NCBI GenBank assembly: GCA_963663665.2
Contig: CAXXKP010000001.1
Location: forward strand, 62,001-126,000
Length of the DNA stretch: 64,000 nucleotides
Origin: SABI01 sp963663665
Lineage (GTDB): Bacteria > Spirochaetota > Spirochaetia > Sphaerochaetales > Sphaerochaetaceae
Direction: 5' to 3'
Every line of letters starts with the position of its first letter. Positions within the stretch are counted from its first letter, which is position 1. Shown here one piece after another: positions 1 through 8,208 of the stretch. Under the pieces are notes generated by a model, which did not search any database, had not been told where the DNA came from, and saw nothing but the letters and a program-made list of their open reading frames with translations. The position numbers and the translations under genes were made by a program.

Positions 1-173
1 GTATCAAAAGCAAAATTTAATTCCTGTGCAAGAATTTCCCCAGCTTCATCGTTTATATCGGTAATATAAAGTTCTGCAGCCTTTTCCTTGCAGACCAGTC
101 TACACACGGCTTCTCCGATTCCCGTCGCGCCTCCTGCCACACATACCCGTTTCCCCTTAAGACGACCACTCAT
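1..173 (-). CDS. Short-chain dehydrogenase/reductase, N-terminal part only (cut by window edge)
   Basis: The first 57 residues of a Rossmann-fold short-chain dehydrogenase lie in the window; the rest lies beyond position 1. The protein begins MSGRLKGKRVCVAGGATGIG, giving the nucleotide-binding glycine motif GGATGIG at about residues 14-20, followed by a second strand ending in YITDIND, the usual place where NAD or NADP specificity is set (an Asp here favours NAD by family knowledge). The start at 173 is supported by GGAGG 6 nt upstream. It is the most distal visible gene of the minus-strand operon carrying the aldolase, the TRAP transporter and the hydroxyacid dehydrogenase, so it probably oxidises or reduces an intermediate of that pathway. 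The substrate cannot be read from this fragment. Confidence 0.8.
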   Translation of the reverse strand, partial: MSGRLKGKRVCVAGGATGIGEAVCRLVCKEKAAELYITDINDEAGEILAQELNFAFD

Positions 174-303
174 ACTACTTCCTCCAAATATTATTATACC
201 AAAAAAATCGTTCCCATGAACCATCTTAATCTAGAAAGGATAGCTCACAAGAACAACCGATGAAGCTGACTTAAATCAGTCAATTTATTTAAGCGAATGC
301 TTC

Positions 304-1275
304 CTATTTCTTCAATCTCACAGGAAACGGATTTCCCTTTCCCTCTATGACTGAGACAATGTTATCAATCGACATATTTGTCATGTTGAAGGAGGCCTCA
401 AGTGTTCCTGCTCCGATATGAGGAGTCACCAAGAACCGGTCGTCATCAAGCATCCTAGATGCTGTGGGAGGTTCGAATTCGAATACATCTACCGCTGCTC
501 GGGCGACTTTGCCTTCCTGTACTGCTTGGTAGAGATCGTTCTCATCCACAACACCGCCACGTGCAATGTTGACGAGAAACAGTCCGTCCTTCGCTATGTT
601 CAACAATCTTGTATCGACGATGTGATTTGTCTCTTCGGTGAGAGGAAGATGAACTGAAACATAGTCAGCCTGTGTGAAAATCTCTTCAAGTGAAGCATAC
701 CGTACTCCAAGCCAATCAGCTGATGCCTGATCCTGAAATACATCATAAACTAAGGTATTTGTCTGAAAAGGCTGTAAGTATTCTGCCACCTTCCGTCCGA
801 TATTTCCAAAGCCAAGGATTCCAACTGTCTTCTTGGCTAGTTCAGTGCCAACATAGACTTTGAAAGTCTTGTTTCTCAATTCATTGCATAAGTTCTGTAC
901 ATTGCGAGAAATATTTAAAAGAAGACCTAGCGTCGCTTCCGCAACAGCATTGCTATTGGATCCAGGACAATTGGCAATCTCAACACCTCTCTCTTCAGCG
1001 GCAGAAATATCAATATTATCAGTTCCAACCCCGAACTTAGTCACACATTTGAGAAGTGGAGCCGAATCAAAAATTCTATGAGTCACCTTCTCAAGACCTA
1101 CAATATAACCACTGCAATTAGCAATCTCTCTACAGATTGTATCTTCGTCTACAGGATTCTCGCTGTAGATCGCTTTCACCTCGTACCCGACCTTTGCAAA
1201 AGTTTCTACCATATAATCATGGATGATATCCTTTAAATTTGGTTGCAACGTCACTAAAATAGTATGTACACTCAT
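304..1275 (-). CDS. D-isomer-specific 2-hydroxyacid dehydrogenase (SerA-like)
   Basis: A 323-residue NAD-dependent dehydrogenase of the D-2-hydroxyacid/phosphoglycerate dehydrogenase family. The NAD-binding motif GFGNIG is at residues 155-160, and the catalytic triad can be placed at Arg239 (NIARGG), Glu268 and His286 (TPHIGAG). It lacks the C-terminal ACT regulatory domain of biosynthetic SerA, so it is more likely catabolic: a hydroxypyruvate/glyoxylate reductase, or a relative of (S)-sulfolactate dehydrogenase SlcC, which belongs to the same family. It starts 20 nt after the TRAP large permease gene and shares its operon, so its substrate is likely the imported compound or a product of it. 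The exact substrate is inference. Confidence 0.85.
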   Translation of the reverse strand: MSVHTILVTLQPNLKDIIHDYMVETFAKVGYEVKAIYSENPVDEDTICREIANCSGYIVGLEKVTHRIFDSAPLLKCVTKFGVGTDNIDISAAEERGVEIANCPGSNSNAVAEATLGLLLNISRNVQNLCNELRNKTFKVYVGTELAKKTVGILGFGNIGRKVAEYLQPFQTNTLVYDVFQDQASADWLGVRYASLEEIFTQADYVSVHLPLTEETNHIVDTRLLNIAKDGLFLVNIARGGVVDENDLYQAVQEGKVARAAVDVFEFEPPTASRMLDDDRFLVTPHIGAGTLEASFNMTNMSIDNIVSVIEGKGNPFPVRLKK

Positions 1276-1296
1276 ATATGTTATTTTCTCCTAATA

Positions 1297-2580
1297 TTAT
1301 ACGAATCCGAGAAGACGTGGAAGTATGAGTACCAGTTCTGGTATAAAGGTAATAATGAGAAGTGCCACAATCTCCATGAGAATAAACGGCGCGATGGCTT
1401 TCGAAATTTTCGCCATCGAGACTCCTGCAATCGGGCAGGCAACGAAAAGACAGACTCCAAGAGGAGGTGTCGCAAGACCAATATTAAGGTTGACGAGCAT
1501 AATAAGGGCAAAGTGAACTGGATGTATTCCAAGTTTGATTGCAAGAGGCATGAGAATCGGCCCTAAAAGGATTGCATTCGCTCCAGTCTCCATAATCATT
1601 CCCATAAATAAGAGTAGTCCATTTACCATTAGAAGGAATTCGACTCGACTAAGGTCTGCATTAATTAAGAATTTTGCAATTGTCTGTGGAATACGTTCGA
1701 TAGAAAGTCCCCAGCTAACAACGCTAGCAAAGCCAACAATTAAAATAAGAATTGAGGTAGTCGTGGCACTCTTGAGCAATGAGATTGGGATATCTTTCCA
1801 TTTTAATGTTTTGAAGACAAAACCACCCACTATAAGGGCATACACTACAGCAATTGCAGCTGCTTCGGTTGGAGTGAACAGACCACTGAGTATACCACCG
1901 ATTATGATTGTCGGCATCATAAGGGCCAGAAAAGCATCTTTAAAACCTAAAAGAAGGGTCTTAAAAGGGACCTTTTCAGGGTTGTAGGGATGATTATGCT
2001 TCACTCCGATGATATATGCCATCACCATTAAAGCGAGACCAACAAGAATTCCAGGAATAAAGCCAGCAGCAAACAGAGCCCCGATGGAGATATTCATAAT
2101 AGAGCCAAAGACGACCATGATGATACTCGGTGGGATGATCGGTCCGATGACCGATGATGCTGCAGTTACAGCGGCACTGTATTCAGGTGTAAACCCGTCC
2201 TCCACCATCGAAGGAATAAGAATTGAACCAATTGCCGAGGTATCAGAAACACCAGCTCCGGTAAGACCTGCAAAAAGTATACTTGCCCCGATATTAGCTT
2301 GTGCAAGACCACCACGAAGTCGTCCAGTTAACAAACCTGCAAACTTGACAAGCCGAATCGTGATTCCAGTCCTATTCATCAACTCTCCAGCAAGAATGAA
2401 AAACGGTATTGAGAGGAGAACGAACTTGTCGATTTGAGTATAGAAAGTCTGTGCAATAACTGTGAGAGGTACTTTATCCCAAACTACGAGAAACGTTGAA
2501 GCACTGATTCCAAGTGCAAATGCGATAGGAACACCTGCTACAAGTGCAACAAGGAATGGTATGAATATCCAGCTTGCCAT
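1297..2580 (-). CDS. dctM: TRAP transporter large permease DctM
   Basis: A 427-residue, very hydrophobic protein with about a dozen membrane segments, matching the DctM family (IT superfamily) in length and in its Gly/Pro-rich loops such as GLTGAGVSDTSAIGS and PTEAAAIAVVYA. DctM is the sodium-driven transport channel of tripartite ATP-independent periplasmic transporters and works with the small subunit DctQ and the periplasmic binding protein DctP. The start codon shares its first base with the end of the dctQ stop codon, so the two are translationally coupled. Known TRAP substrates are organic acids (C4-dicarboxylates, sugar acids, sialic acid, isethionate, ectoine); the sequence alone does not say which one applies. 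Confidence 0.95.
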   Translation of the reverse strand: MASWIFIPFLVALVAGVPIAFALGISASTFLVVWDKVPLTVIAQTFYTQIDKFVLLSIPFFILAGELMNRTGITIRLVKFAGLLTGRLRGGLAQANIGASILFAGLTGAGVSDTSAIGSILIPSMVEDGFTPEYSAAVTAASSVIGPIIPPSIIMVVFGSIMNISIGALFAAGFIPGILVGLALMVMAYIIGVKHNHPYNPEKVPFKTLLLGFKDAFLALMMPTIIIGGILSGLFTPTEAAAIAVVYALIVGGFVFKTLKWKDIPISLLKSATTTSILILIVGFASVVSWGLSIERIPQTIAKFLINADLSRVEFLLMVNGLLLFMGMIMETGANAILLGPILMPLAIKLGIHPVHFALIMLVNLNIGLATPPLGVCLFVACPIAGVSMAKISKAIAPFILMEIVALLIITFIPELVLILPRLLGFV

Positions 2581-3089
2581 TATATGACCTCCTGCTTTTT
2601 GCCTGTGAATAATACATATATGTCTTTCACCACAAAATAGACTAGATGCACCAATATTAATACCGAACCTACAGGTAATGCCAGTTTCGGTACAAACAAT
2701 GTGATCTCGAACGTGGTAGCTAATACACGTTTTGCTGCTACCGCTGAGAGATAACCCTGATATGCAAAAAAGATAAGAAATGTAATCAAGGCAAGATTAA
2801 TTAGAATCTTAATCAATTGCTGGAGGGTACTAGGAAGGAGAGTGATAAGAAAATCAACACCAACATGCAGTCCCTCTTTTGCAGCTATGCCCGCACCTAG
2901 CATTCCAATCCAAATCAGAAGCATTCGGGAAAGCTCTTCGGACCAGGGGACTGATGCCTTGAACATTCTCAGGACCACCTGAATTATAACCACAGTCAGC
3001 ATAACGGCAACTAGCGCCATACTTACGTATCCAGTGATTTTCTCAAGAAAATTACTGATTCGCCTGAGGTAATCAATTATTTTTTTCAA
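2580..3089 (-). CDS. dctQ: TRAP transporter small permease DctQ
   Basis: A 169-residue protein with four hydrophobic segments (about residues 18-38, 48-66, 88-112 and 128-152), as expected for DctQ. The motif PWSEELSRMLLIWIGMLGAG is characteristic of the family. It partners DctM in the inner membrane. It lies between dctP and dctM and overlaps dctM by one base, while a 122-nt gap holding a strong hairpin separates it from dctP. The gene starts ATGAAAAAAATA, with an AGGAGG-type ribosome binding site just upstream. Confidence 0.93.
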   Translation of the reverse strand: MKKIIDYLRRISNFLEKITGYVSMALVAVMLTVVIIQVVLRMFKASVPWSEELSRMLLIWIGMLGAGIAAKEGLHVGVDFLITLLPSTLQQLIKILINLALITFLIFFAYQGYLSAVAAKRVLATTFEITLFVPKLALPVGSVLILVHLVYFVVKDIYVLFTGKKQEVI

Positions 3090-3156
3090 AATTAGACCTC
3101 CTTCATATCCAAGTCCCGAGCTTCACTGGGAATTAGATGACAACACAGATAAGACT

Positions 3157-3193
3157 GTCCCACCTTCCTCAAATCTGTAGCAGAAGGTGGGAC
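3157..3193 (-). promoter_or_regulatory. Intercistronic hairpin between dctP and dctQ
   Basis: A perfect 11-bp inverted repeat, GTCCCACCTTC (3157-3167) and GAAGGTGGGAC (3183-3193), with a 15-nt loop. It lies just after the dctP stop codon. No proper U-tract follows on the minus strand, so it looks more like an mRNA-stabilising or partially terminating hairpin that would leave dctP mRNA in excess over dctQM, as is common for binding-protein genes. The role is inferred. Confidence 0.7.
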
Positions 3194-3211
3194 ATATTGC
3201 TTTAATAAATA

Positions 3212-4324
3212 CTAATAACCGAACTTAACCTCAGAATCCTTAACAGCTGCCATGATGCCATCAACATATCTTGCATCGATTTTGGTCTTTAGGTACTTGA
3301 GAACTGCAGGCTGTGCTATATCAGCGAAGGCTTGCTTCTCTGCAACGGTAGGAGTATAGATTTCCATTCCCATCTCAGCAAGTTTGGTGAGGCCGGTACT
3401 TTGTGAATGGATGGTTTCAACAGCACGGTTAACGACTTCGGCTTGTTTTGCTGCTGCCCAGACAATCTGTTGAAGGTCTGCAGGAAGAGCTTTAAGGAAC
3501 GCAGTGTTAATGATGAAGTAGTCTTCACTCCAAAGGTGACCATCAAGACTGATGTAATTCTGTACTTCATAGATTCCGTTTCCTGCGATAACGGAGATTG
3601 GATTTTCCTGGCCGTTAACAACACCGGTTTGGAGTGAGGTATAGAGCTCATTCCATGCAATAGGCACTGCATCAGCACCGAAAGCTTTCATCATTTCAAC
3701 GAAAACAGGAGAGGTCATAACTCTGATTCGTTCACCCTTAAGATCTGCAGGAGTCTTAATTTGCTTCTTTGAGTGGGTGAAGTGACGAACACCGTTCTGC
3801 CCCATTGCGAGAATGGTCATTCCAGTATTTGCTTCAACTTCCTTCTTGAAATCTGCCCAAAATTGACTGTTGTCAAGGAAATCCCATGCGATTTCTTCAG
3901 ACTTAAAGAGATATGGGATTGAAAGAATTTCGAATGGAGGGAAGAACTGTCCCATTGTACCGGTACCGATAGTAGCTTCGAGTCCACCGGATTGAACCAT
4001 TTCTGTACTTGACTTGTGGTCACCGAGTTGGCCATTTGCATAGATTTCAACAGCAAGTCTGCCACCTGCACGAGCTTCTACAATGTGTTTAAAGATATCT
4101 GCAAGTGCATATTCCTGTTCCCATTGAACAACTTCAGTATTGAGTCTTTCGGGAGCATTGAGAGAGATTCGGATAACTTTCTGTTCGACTGTAGCCTGGG
4201 GCTGAACTTGTACTTTTTCTGCAACAGCTGGTGTGGCAGTAGCAGCCTTCTCATCTTCACCATTGGCAAACAATGCGCCAAAAGAGACCAACAGGACTAA
4301 AAGAACGATAAAACCTTTTTTCAT
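3212..4324 (-). CDS. dctP: TRAP transporter substrate-binding protein DctP
   Basis: A periplasmic solute-binding protein of the DctP family, 370 residues from the chosen start. A longer frame opens at 4384, but the ATG at 4324 has GGAGGAG directly upstream and begins a standard signal peptide, MKKGFIVLLVLLVSFGALFA, cleaved before NGEDEKA. A low-complexity Ala/Thr/Val/Gln linker follows, typical of secreted proteins in Sphaerochaeta-like spirochaetes. The mature part shows DctP hallmarks: a GGLEATIGTGTMGQFFPPFE region, KGERIRVMTSPVFVEMMKAFGADAVPI and NGQENPISVI. The conserved Arg in RVMTSP is the position that binds the ligand carboxylate in this family. Hairpins flank the gene on both sides. 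Confidence 0.94.
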   Translation of the reverse strand: MKKGFIVLLVLLVSFGALFANGEDEKAATATPAVAEKVQVQPQATVEQKVIRISLNAPERLNTEVVQWEQEYALADIFKHIVEARAGGRLAVEIYANGQLGDHKSSTEMVQSGGLEATIGTGTMGQFFPPFEILSIPYLFKSEEIAWDFLDNSQFWADFKKEVEANTGMTILAMGQNGVRHFTHSKKQIKTPADLKGERIRVMTSPVFVEMMKAFGADAVPIAWNELYTSLQTGVVNGQENPISVIAGNGIYEVQNYISLDGHLWSEDYFIINTAFLKALPADLQQIVWAAAKQAEVVNRAVETIHSQSTGLTKLAEMGMEIYTPTVAEKQAFADIAQPAVLKYLKTKIDARYVDGIMAAVKDSEVKFGY

Positions 4325-4357
4325 ATTCTCCTCCTTTTGAGAGATCACAAAATATTT

Positions 4358-4410
4358 AACCAGAACATATCTCTGGTTTCTCAATGACTGGGATAGTTCG
4401 AATCCCAGTC
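4358..4410 (-). promoter_or_regulatory. Two tandem hairpins between the aldolase gene and dctP
   Basis: Two perfect inverted repeats lie back to back: AACCAGA/TCTGGTT at 4358-4364 and 4372-4378 (7-nt loop), and GACTGGGAT/ATCCCAGTC at 4386-4394 and 4402-4410 (7-nt loop). Neither is followed by a U-run on the minus strand. They sit in the aldolase-dctP gap and could protect the 5' end of a processed dctP message or reduce readthrough. The function is inferred from position only. Confidence 0.65.
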
Positions 4411-4417
4411 AAATGAT

Positions 4418-5362
4418 TTATAGGGAAAAAGCGGGGTTAACCTTGGCATACAGATTATCTAGAACAGAGAGTTTCTTAATTAGTGCGGTCTCCTCGTCCT
4501 TACTAAGACTTAGATTTGGAGCCCGCATTTGATACTGTTCGATGACACCTCTGTGAACTAAAGCAGCTTTAAAATAGGCCATGTTCGACCCATTTTCCAT
4601 AACGTTCGCGTAATCATCAGCAAATGCTTGGTGTAGATGAATCGCTTCGTCGTCCTTAGCAAGGATAGCATTGTAAAGGGCGACATACGGTTCAGGATAT
4701 GGGACACCGCAACCGGTAATCGTTCCATCACAACCAAGCGCAATTGTTGCAGGTAGTAGAACATCAGCTCCGTGCATCACAGAAAAATCCCCTCCACGAA
4801 CTCTCGTATAGGCAACAGTTCTTCTAAAATCGTTGAAGCTGTATTTTATTCCGACGATATTCTTATAAGTCTGAGCAAGCTCCTCTACAATATCAATGGT
4901 AAGATCATTCACGGCAAGTTGCGGAATATTATAGAGGTAGACTGGAAAATCTTCAGGAACCGAATTACACAATGTTCCATAGTATCCCAGAAGCTCCCTT
5001 TTCGTATTAGGAAAATAAGAAGGGGTTACTGCGCCGACTCCTGCAGCTCCAGAAGCATAAGCATGGCGTGCAAGGTCAACTACTTCAGTCTGACTGAATG
5101 CGCCGACGTGGATGTATACAGGAACTCTTCCAGCAGCATGATTAATCACAGTCTCTGCAATGAGCTTCCGTTCATCTACAGAGAGTTTATACATCTCTCC
5201 CGTTGTACCCAAGGGATACAGGCAGTGAACACCTTTTGCAATAAGGAAGTCAGTCAGTTTACACATTGCATCTGTGTTGATTGTTTGATCTTGGTGCATC
5301 AGGGTCACCATTGCGGGTGCTATCCCATACATATATCTCTTTTTAATTGCAGGTAAAGACAT
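4418..5362 (-). CDS. Dihydrodipicolinate synthase/N-acetylneuraminate lyase family aldolase
   Basis: A 314-residue class I aldolase of the DapA/NanA family. The GTTGE signature is at residues 52-56, the catalytic Tyr is Tyr144 (YLYNIP), and the Schiff-base lysine is Lys173 (GIKYS). Family members join or split pyruvate (or a 2-keto acid) and an aldehyde. It heads a TRAP-transporter operon and faces an aldehyde-oxidising operon, so a catabolic 2-keto-3-deoxy-acid aldolase giving pyruvate plus an aldehyde is more likely than lysine biosynthesis. The start at 5362 has GGAG about 5 nt upstream. An intact promoter lies about 50 nt further upstream. Confidence 0.85.
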   Translation of the reverse strand: MSLPAIKKRYMYGIAPAMVTLMHQDQTINTDAMCKLTDFLIAKGVHCLYPLGTTGEMYKLSVDERKLIAETVINHAAGRVPVYIHVGAFSQTEVVDLARHAYASGAAGVGAVTPSYFPNTKRELLGYYGTLCNSVPEDFPVYLYNIPQLAVNDLTIDIVEELAQTYKNIVGIKYSFNDFRRTVAYTRVRGGDFSVMHGADVLLPATIALGCDGTITGCGVPYPEPYVALYNAILAKDDEAIHLHQAFADDYANVMENGSNMAYFKAALVHRGVIEQYQMRAPNLSLSKDEETALIKKLSVLDNLYAKVNPAFSL

Positions 5363-5415
5363 CTCCTAACTCTCCTTCGTGTTCATACCAGTCTATAATT
5401 CTTAAGCGTTTGCAA

Positions 5416-5445
5416 ATTGTAACCTCTGATATTGACATATGTCAA
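5416..5445 (-). promoter_or_regulatory. Sigma70-type promoter of the aldolase-TRAP operon
   Basis: On the minus strand TTGACA (5440-5445) is followed after 18 nt by TACAAT (5416-5421), a close match to the housekeeping consensus. Transcription would begin near 5408, about 45 nt before the aldolase start codon. Confidence 0.65.
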
Positions 5446-5446
5446 T
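5431..5446. promoter_or_regulatory. 16-bp perfect palindrome over the -35 box (putative operator)
   Basis: ATTGACATATGTCAAT is a perfect palindrome. It contains the -35 hexamer of the aldolase-TRAP promoter, so a dimeric repressor bound here would block RNA polymerase. No regulator gene for it is visible in the window; a GntR- or LacI-type protein would fit but is not shown. Confidence 0.5.
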
Positions 5447-5627
5447 GAATTTTTTTAGATTTATTTTACTCATACAGAGAATATTTTAGAAGGTACGCTA
5501 AATTAGCCCCTCACGTTAAAAAGTTCCATTTTTTTCTTATTTATTTTTATTTCTTTTTATTATAAATCTTTATTATATTATTTATCTATTTAAAGTCAGT
5601 ATTAGATGCAATTAAATACAAAAACCT

Positions 5628-5656
5628 TTGACAGAAAAATAGGAGGATGTTATCCT
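5628..5656 (+). promoter_or_regulatory. Sigma70-type promoter of the aldehyde dehydrogenase/acyl-CoA ligase operon
   Basis: TTGACA (5628-5633), a 17-nt spacer and TATCCT (5651-5656) form a strong promoter. The predicted start of transcription is near 5663, about 35 nt before the aldehyde dehydrogenase start codon, which has AGGTAGGA upstream. AGGATgttATCCT overlaps the -10 region and could be an operator. The remaining AT-rich DNA between 5450 and 5620 shows no further gene. Confidence 0.65.
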
Positions 5657-5697
5657 TATTTGGACTAATTAATAGACCATTAAAAAGGTAGGAAAAG

Positions 5698-7056
5698 ATG
5701 AACGAAGAAATTAAGAGCATAATCAATAGATCACGCACAGCACTAAAAGAGATTGAAAACTATTCTCAATCGCAGGTGGATCAATTGGTTAAGATCATCG
5801 GGAAGGTGGTATTCGATAATGCAGAATTGTTCGCTAGGCTCGCAGTCGAAGAGTCTGGAATGGGAAACTATGAAGATAAACTGAAAAAGAAATATGGAAA
5901 GTCAAGAATTATTTGGTACAGTCTGAAGGACAAGAAGAGCGTCGGTGTCCTCTCAAGAGATGAGGAGACAGGAATCACTGAGATTGCAAAACCTGTCGGT
6001 GTAGTGGGAGCTGTGCAACCGTGCACTAATCCTATTGTAACACCTATGGCTAATGCGATGGCCGCAATAAAGGGAAGAAATTCAATTATTGTCATGCCCC
6101 ACCCTAGAACGGTGAATTGTACAAAACTATTCATAGATAAAGTGCATGAAGCTTGGAAACATCTTTCTCCACCCGATGATATTCTTCTTTGTGTCGAAAA
6201 CCCTTCAATTGAAATGACTGGCGAACTGATGAAACAGGCTGATGTGGTTGTAGCCACAGGAGGCCCTGGCATGGTGAAATCAGCCTACTCGAGCGGAAAG
6301 CCCTCTTTCGGTGTCGGGCCTGGCAATGTACAGTGCATTTTCGATTTGAATATTGATGTCAAGAAATCAATCGAGATGGTTCTAATCGGAAGGACGTTTG
6401 ATAACGGCATTATCTGCTCAGGCGAACAGAGCATTATTATGCCAACAAGCATGCGCTCTGAGATTGAGGCGGAGATGAAAAATCAGGGCTTCCATATCAT
6501 CAATTCAGAGAGTGAAAAGTCAGCATTGGCTACCTATACATTTCCTAATGGTCATATTGCTAAAGAAGTTGTCGGTCAGTCAATCGAGAAGATTGCTAAA
6601 GCTGCTGGTATCATTATGCCCGAAGGGACCAGAGTTATTGCCGTCTGCATCGACAATGATGATACAGAAAGTGTCTTTAGAAAAGAAAAGATGTTCAACG
6701 CTGTGGCATTATTTTGCTATGACACATTCGAGCAAGCACTTGCCATCTTGAATCATAACCTCTCTATGGAAGGAAGGGGACACTCGGTATGCATTCATTC
6801 GAACGATGCACAGCACATCGAGCAACTCGGACTATCAGCCAAAGCAAGCAGAGTGATTGTGAATGCTGTCTCTGCAACAACCACCGGGGGAAGTTTTACC
6901 AATGGCCTCGGACCGACGAGCACCCTCGGTTGTGGCAGTTGGGGAAATAACAGCATCTCGGAGAATTTCACATACAAGCATCTACTCAATATAACACGAG
7001 TAGCCATGCCATTGAAGGATGTTTACATACCATCCGATGAAGAATTGTGGGGATAA
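5698..7056 (+). CDS. CoA-acylating aldehyde dehydrogenase (SauS/SqwD-like)
   Basis: A 452-residue aldehyde dehydrogenase of the CoA-acylating branch (EutE/AdhE-N/SauS group). It shows the NAD-binding stretch VGVVGAVQPCTNPIVTPM (about residues 99-116), VGPGN (206-210) and the catalytic cysteine Cys240 in NGIICSGEQS. It should oxidise an aldehyde with NAD and CoA to acyl-CoA. The C-terminal GPTSTLGCGSWGNNSISENF resembles sulfoacetaldehyde dehydrogenases. No shell-targeting extension is present and no microcompartment genes are seen. The next gene starts 6 nt later and encodes an ADP-forming CoA ligase, so the thioester is likely used to make ATP. Substrate choice (sulfoacetaldehyde, glycolaldehyde, glyceraldehyde or other) is open. 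Confidence 0.88.
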   Translation: MNEEIKSIINRSRTALKEIENYSQSQVDQLVKIIGKVVFDNAELFARLAVEESGMGNYEDKLKKKYGKSRIIWYSLKDKKSVGVLSRDEETGITEIAKPVGVVGAVQPCTNPIVTPMANAMAAIKGRNSIIVMPHPRTVNCTKLFIDKVHEAWKHLSPPDDILLCVENPSIEMTGELMKQADVVVATGGPGMVKSAYSSGKPSFGVGPGNVQCIFDLNIDVKKSIEMVLIGRTFDNGIICSGEQSIIMPTSMRSEIEAEMKNQGFHIINSESEKSALATYTFPNGHIAKEVVGQSIEKIAKAAGIIMPEGTRVIAVCIDNDDTESVFRKEKMFNAVALFCYDTFEQALAILNHNLSMEGRGHSVCIHSNDAQHIEQLGLSAKASRVIVNAVSATTTGGSFTNGLGPTSTLGCGSWGNNSISENFTYKHLLNITRVAMPLKDVYIPSDEELWG

Positions 7057-7062
7057 GAAATA

Positions 7063-8208
7063 ATGAAACTTCTAGAATATCAGGCACATCAACTATTCGC
7101 TGAATTTAACCTTCCCGCCCGAAAGGGGGTTGTCGTCTCTTCTGTGGTAGAACTCGAAGATCTCTCCAAAACACATGGGTGTTACCCTTCTGTAGTCAAG
7201 GCTCAGGTTCACACCGGAGGAAGAGGAAAAGCGGGAGGTGTTCAGGTCGTCTCTTCTCCTTCAGAGCTTGTTGATAAAGGAAAAAGAATCTTTGACCTGA
7301 CAATTGGTGAGTACAAGGTAAAACAACTCTTTATATATTCGTTTATCGAGATTCGAAGAGAGATGTATCTGAGCATCATGATGGATAGAAGCACTAAGCA
7401 ACCGGTTCTTGTCTTCTGTCCAGATGGTGGAATGGAGATTAACGAGATCGCAGAAAAGAGTCCTGAGAAGATTGTGAAGATTCAAATCCTACCAGATTCA
7501 GGTATTCAGAAATCTCAAGTGAGATATCTTGCAGATTATTCGGAAATCTCTGAATATACCGATAAGTTATACGAACTCATCTGCAACCTTTACACTCTCT
7601 TTTGTGAACGGAACTGTCAGCTTACCGAGATTAATCCTCTTGCAATCACCGACGGCGATGATTTTGTTTGTCTTGACGGGAAGATTGACATAGACGACAA
7701 CTCAATACACAAGCACATTCTGTTCGAAAAATGGCGTGATGATGCAGAAACGAACCCTTTGATTCTAGATGCTCGGTCGTGGAAATTTCTCTACATACCG
7801 GTTTCAGAAATGGGGAATATCGGTGTAATAAGCAATGGTTCGGGGATGCTGATGTCAAGCATAGACCTCATTGAATCCTCAGGGATGAAGGTCAGTTCCG
7901 TCCTCGACCTTGGAGGCGGAGCAACCGCCGAGCGAATTGGCGAAGCGATTCGGATTATGACGCAGAACTCTCAGACCGATCTGCTGTTCGTCAACATCTT
8001 CGGTGGTATCACGCGATGTGATGAAGTAGCACAAGGTATTATTGAAGCGGTGAGCAGGGGATACGCTCCCAGAAAATTTGTGCTCCGACTTGAAGGAACC
8101 CGTAAGGAAGAGGGAATAAACATTGCTAAAGGGCTTTCTGTTCCTGTAGCTTTTGCAGAAAATCTCGTAGACGGAGTCGTACGCATTAAGGAGATGTTTG
8201 AATTATGA
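7063..8208 (+). CDS. ADP-forming acyl-CoA ligase, beta subunit (SucC-like)
   Basis: A 381-residue homologue of succinyl-CoA synthetase beta subunit. The ATP-grasp N-terminus MKLLEYQAHQLFAEFNLPA and QVHTGGRGKAGGVQVV match SucC closely, as do LTEINPLAITD (Mg/nucleotide site), LDLGGGA and FVNIFGGITRCDEVAQGI in the C-terminal CoA-ligase domain. It should pair with the next gene product and run acyl-CoA + ADP + Pi to acid + ATP + CoA. The gene overlaps the alpha-subunit gene by 4 nt. No TCA-cycle genes are nearby, and the company of a CoA-acylating aldehyde dehydrogenase argues against succinate as the substrate; SqwKL/SauCD-type sulfoacetate-CoA ligases are known relatives with the same context. 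Confidence 0.88.
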   Translation: MKLLEYQAHQLFAEFNLPARKGVVVSSVVELEDLSKTHGCYPSVVKAQVHTGGRGKAGGVQVVSSPSELVDKGKRIFDLTIGEYKVKQLFIYSFIEIRREMYLSIMMDRSTKQPVLVFCPDGGMEINEIAEKSPEKIVKIQILPDSGIQKSQVRYLADYSEISEYTDKLYELICNLYTLFCERNCQLTEINPLAITDGDDFVCLDGKIDIDDNSIHKHILFEKWRDDAETNPLILDARSWKFLYIPVSEMGNIGVISNGSGMLMSSIDLIESSGMKVSSVLDLGGGATAERIGEAIRIMTQNSQTDLLFVNIFGGITRCDEVAQGIIEAVSRGYAPRKFVLRLEGTRKEEGINIAKGLSVPVAFAENLVDGVVRIKEMFEL

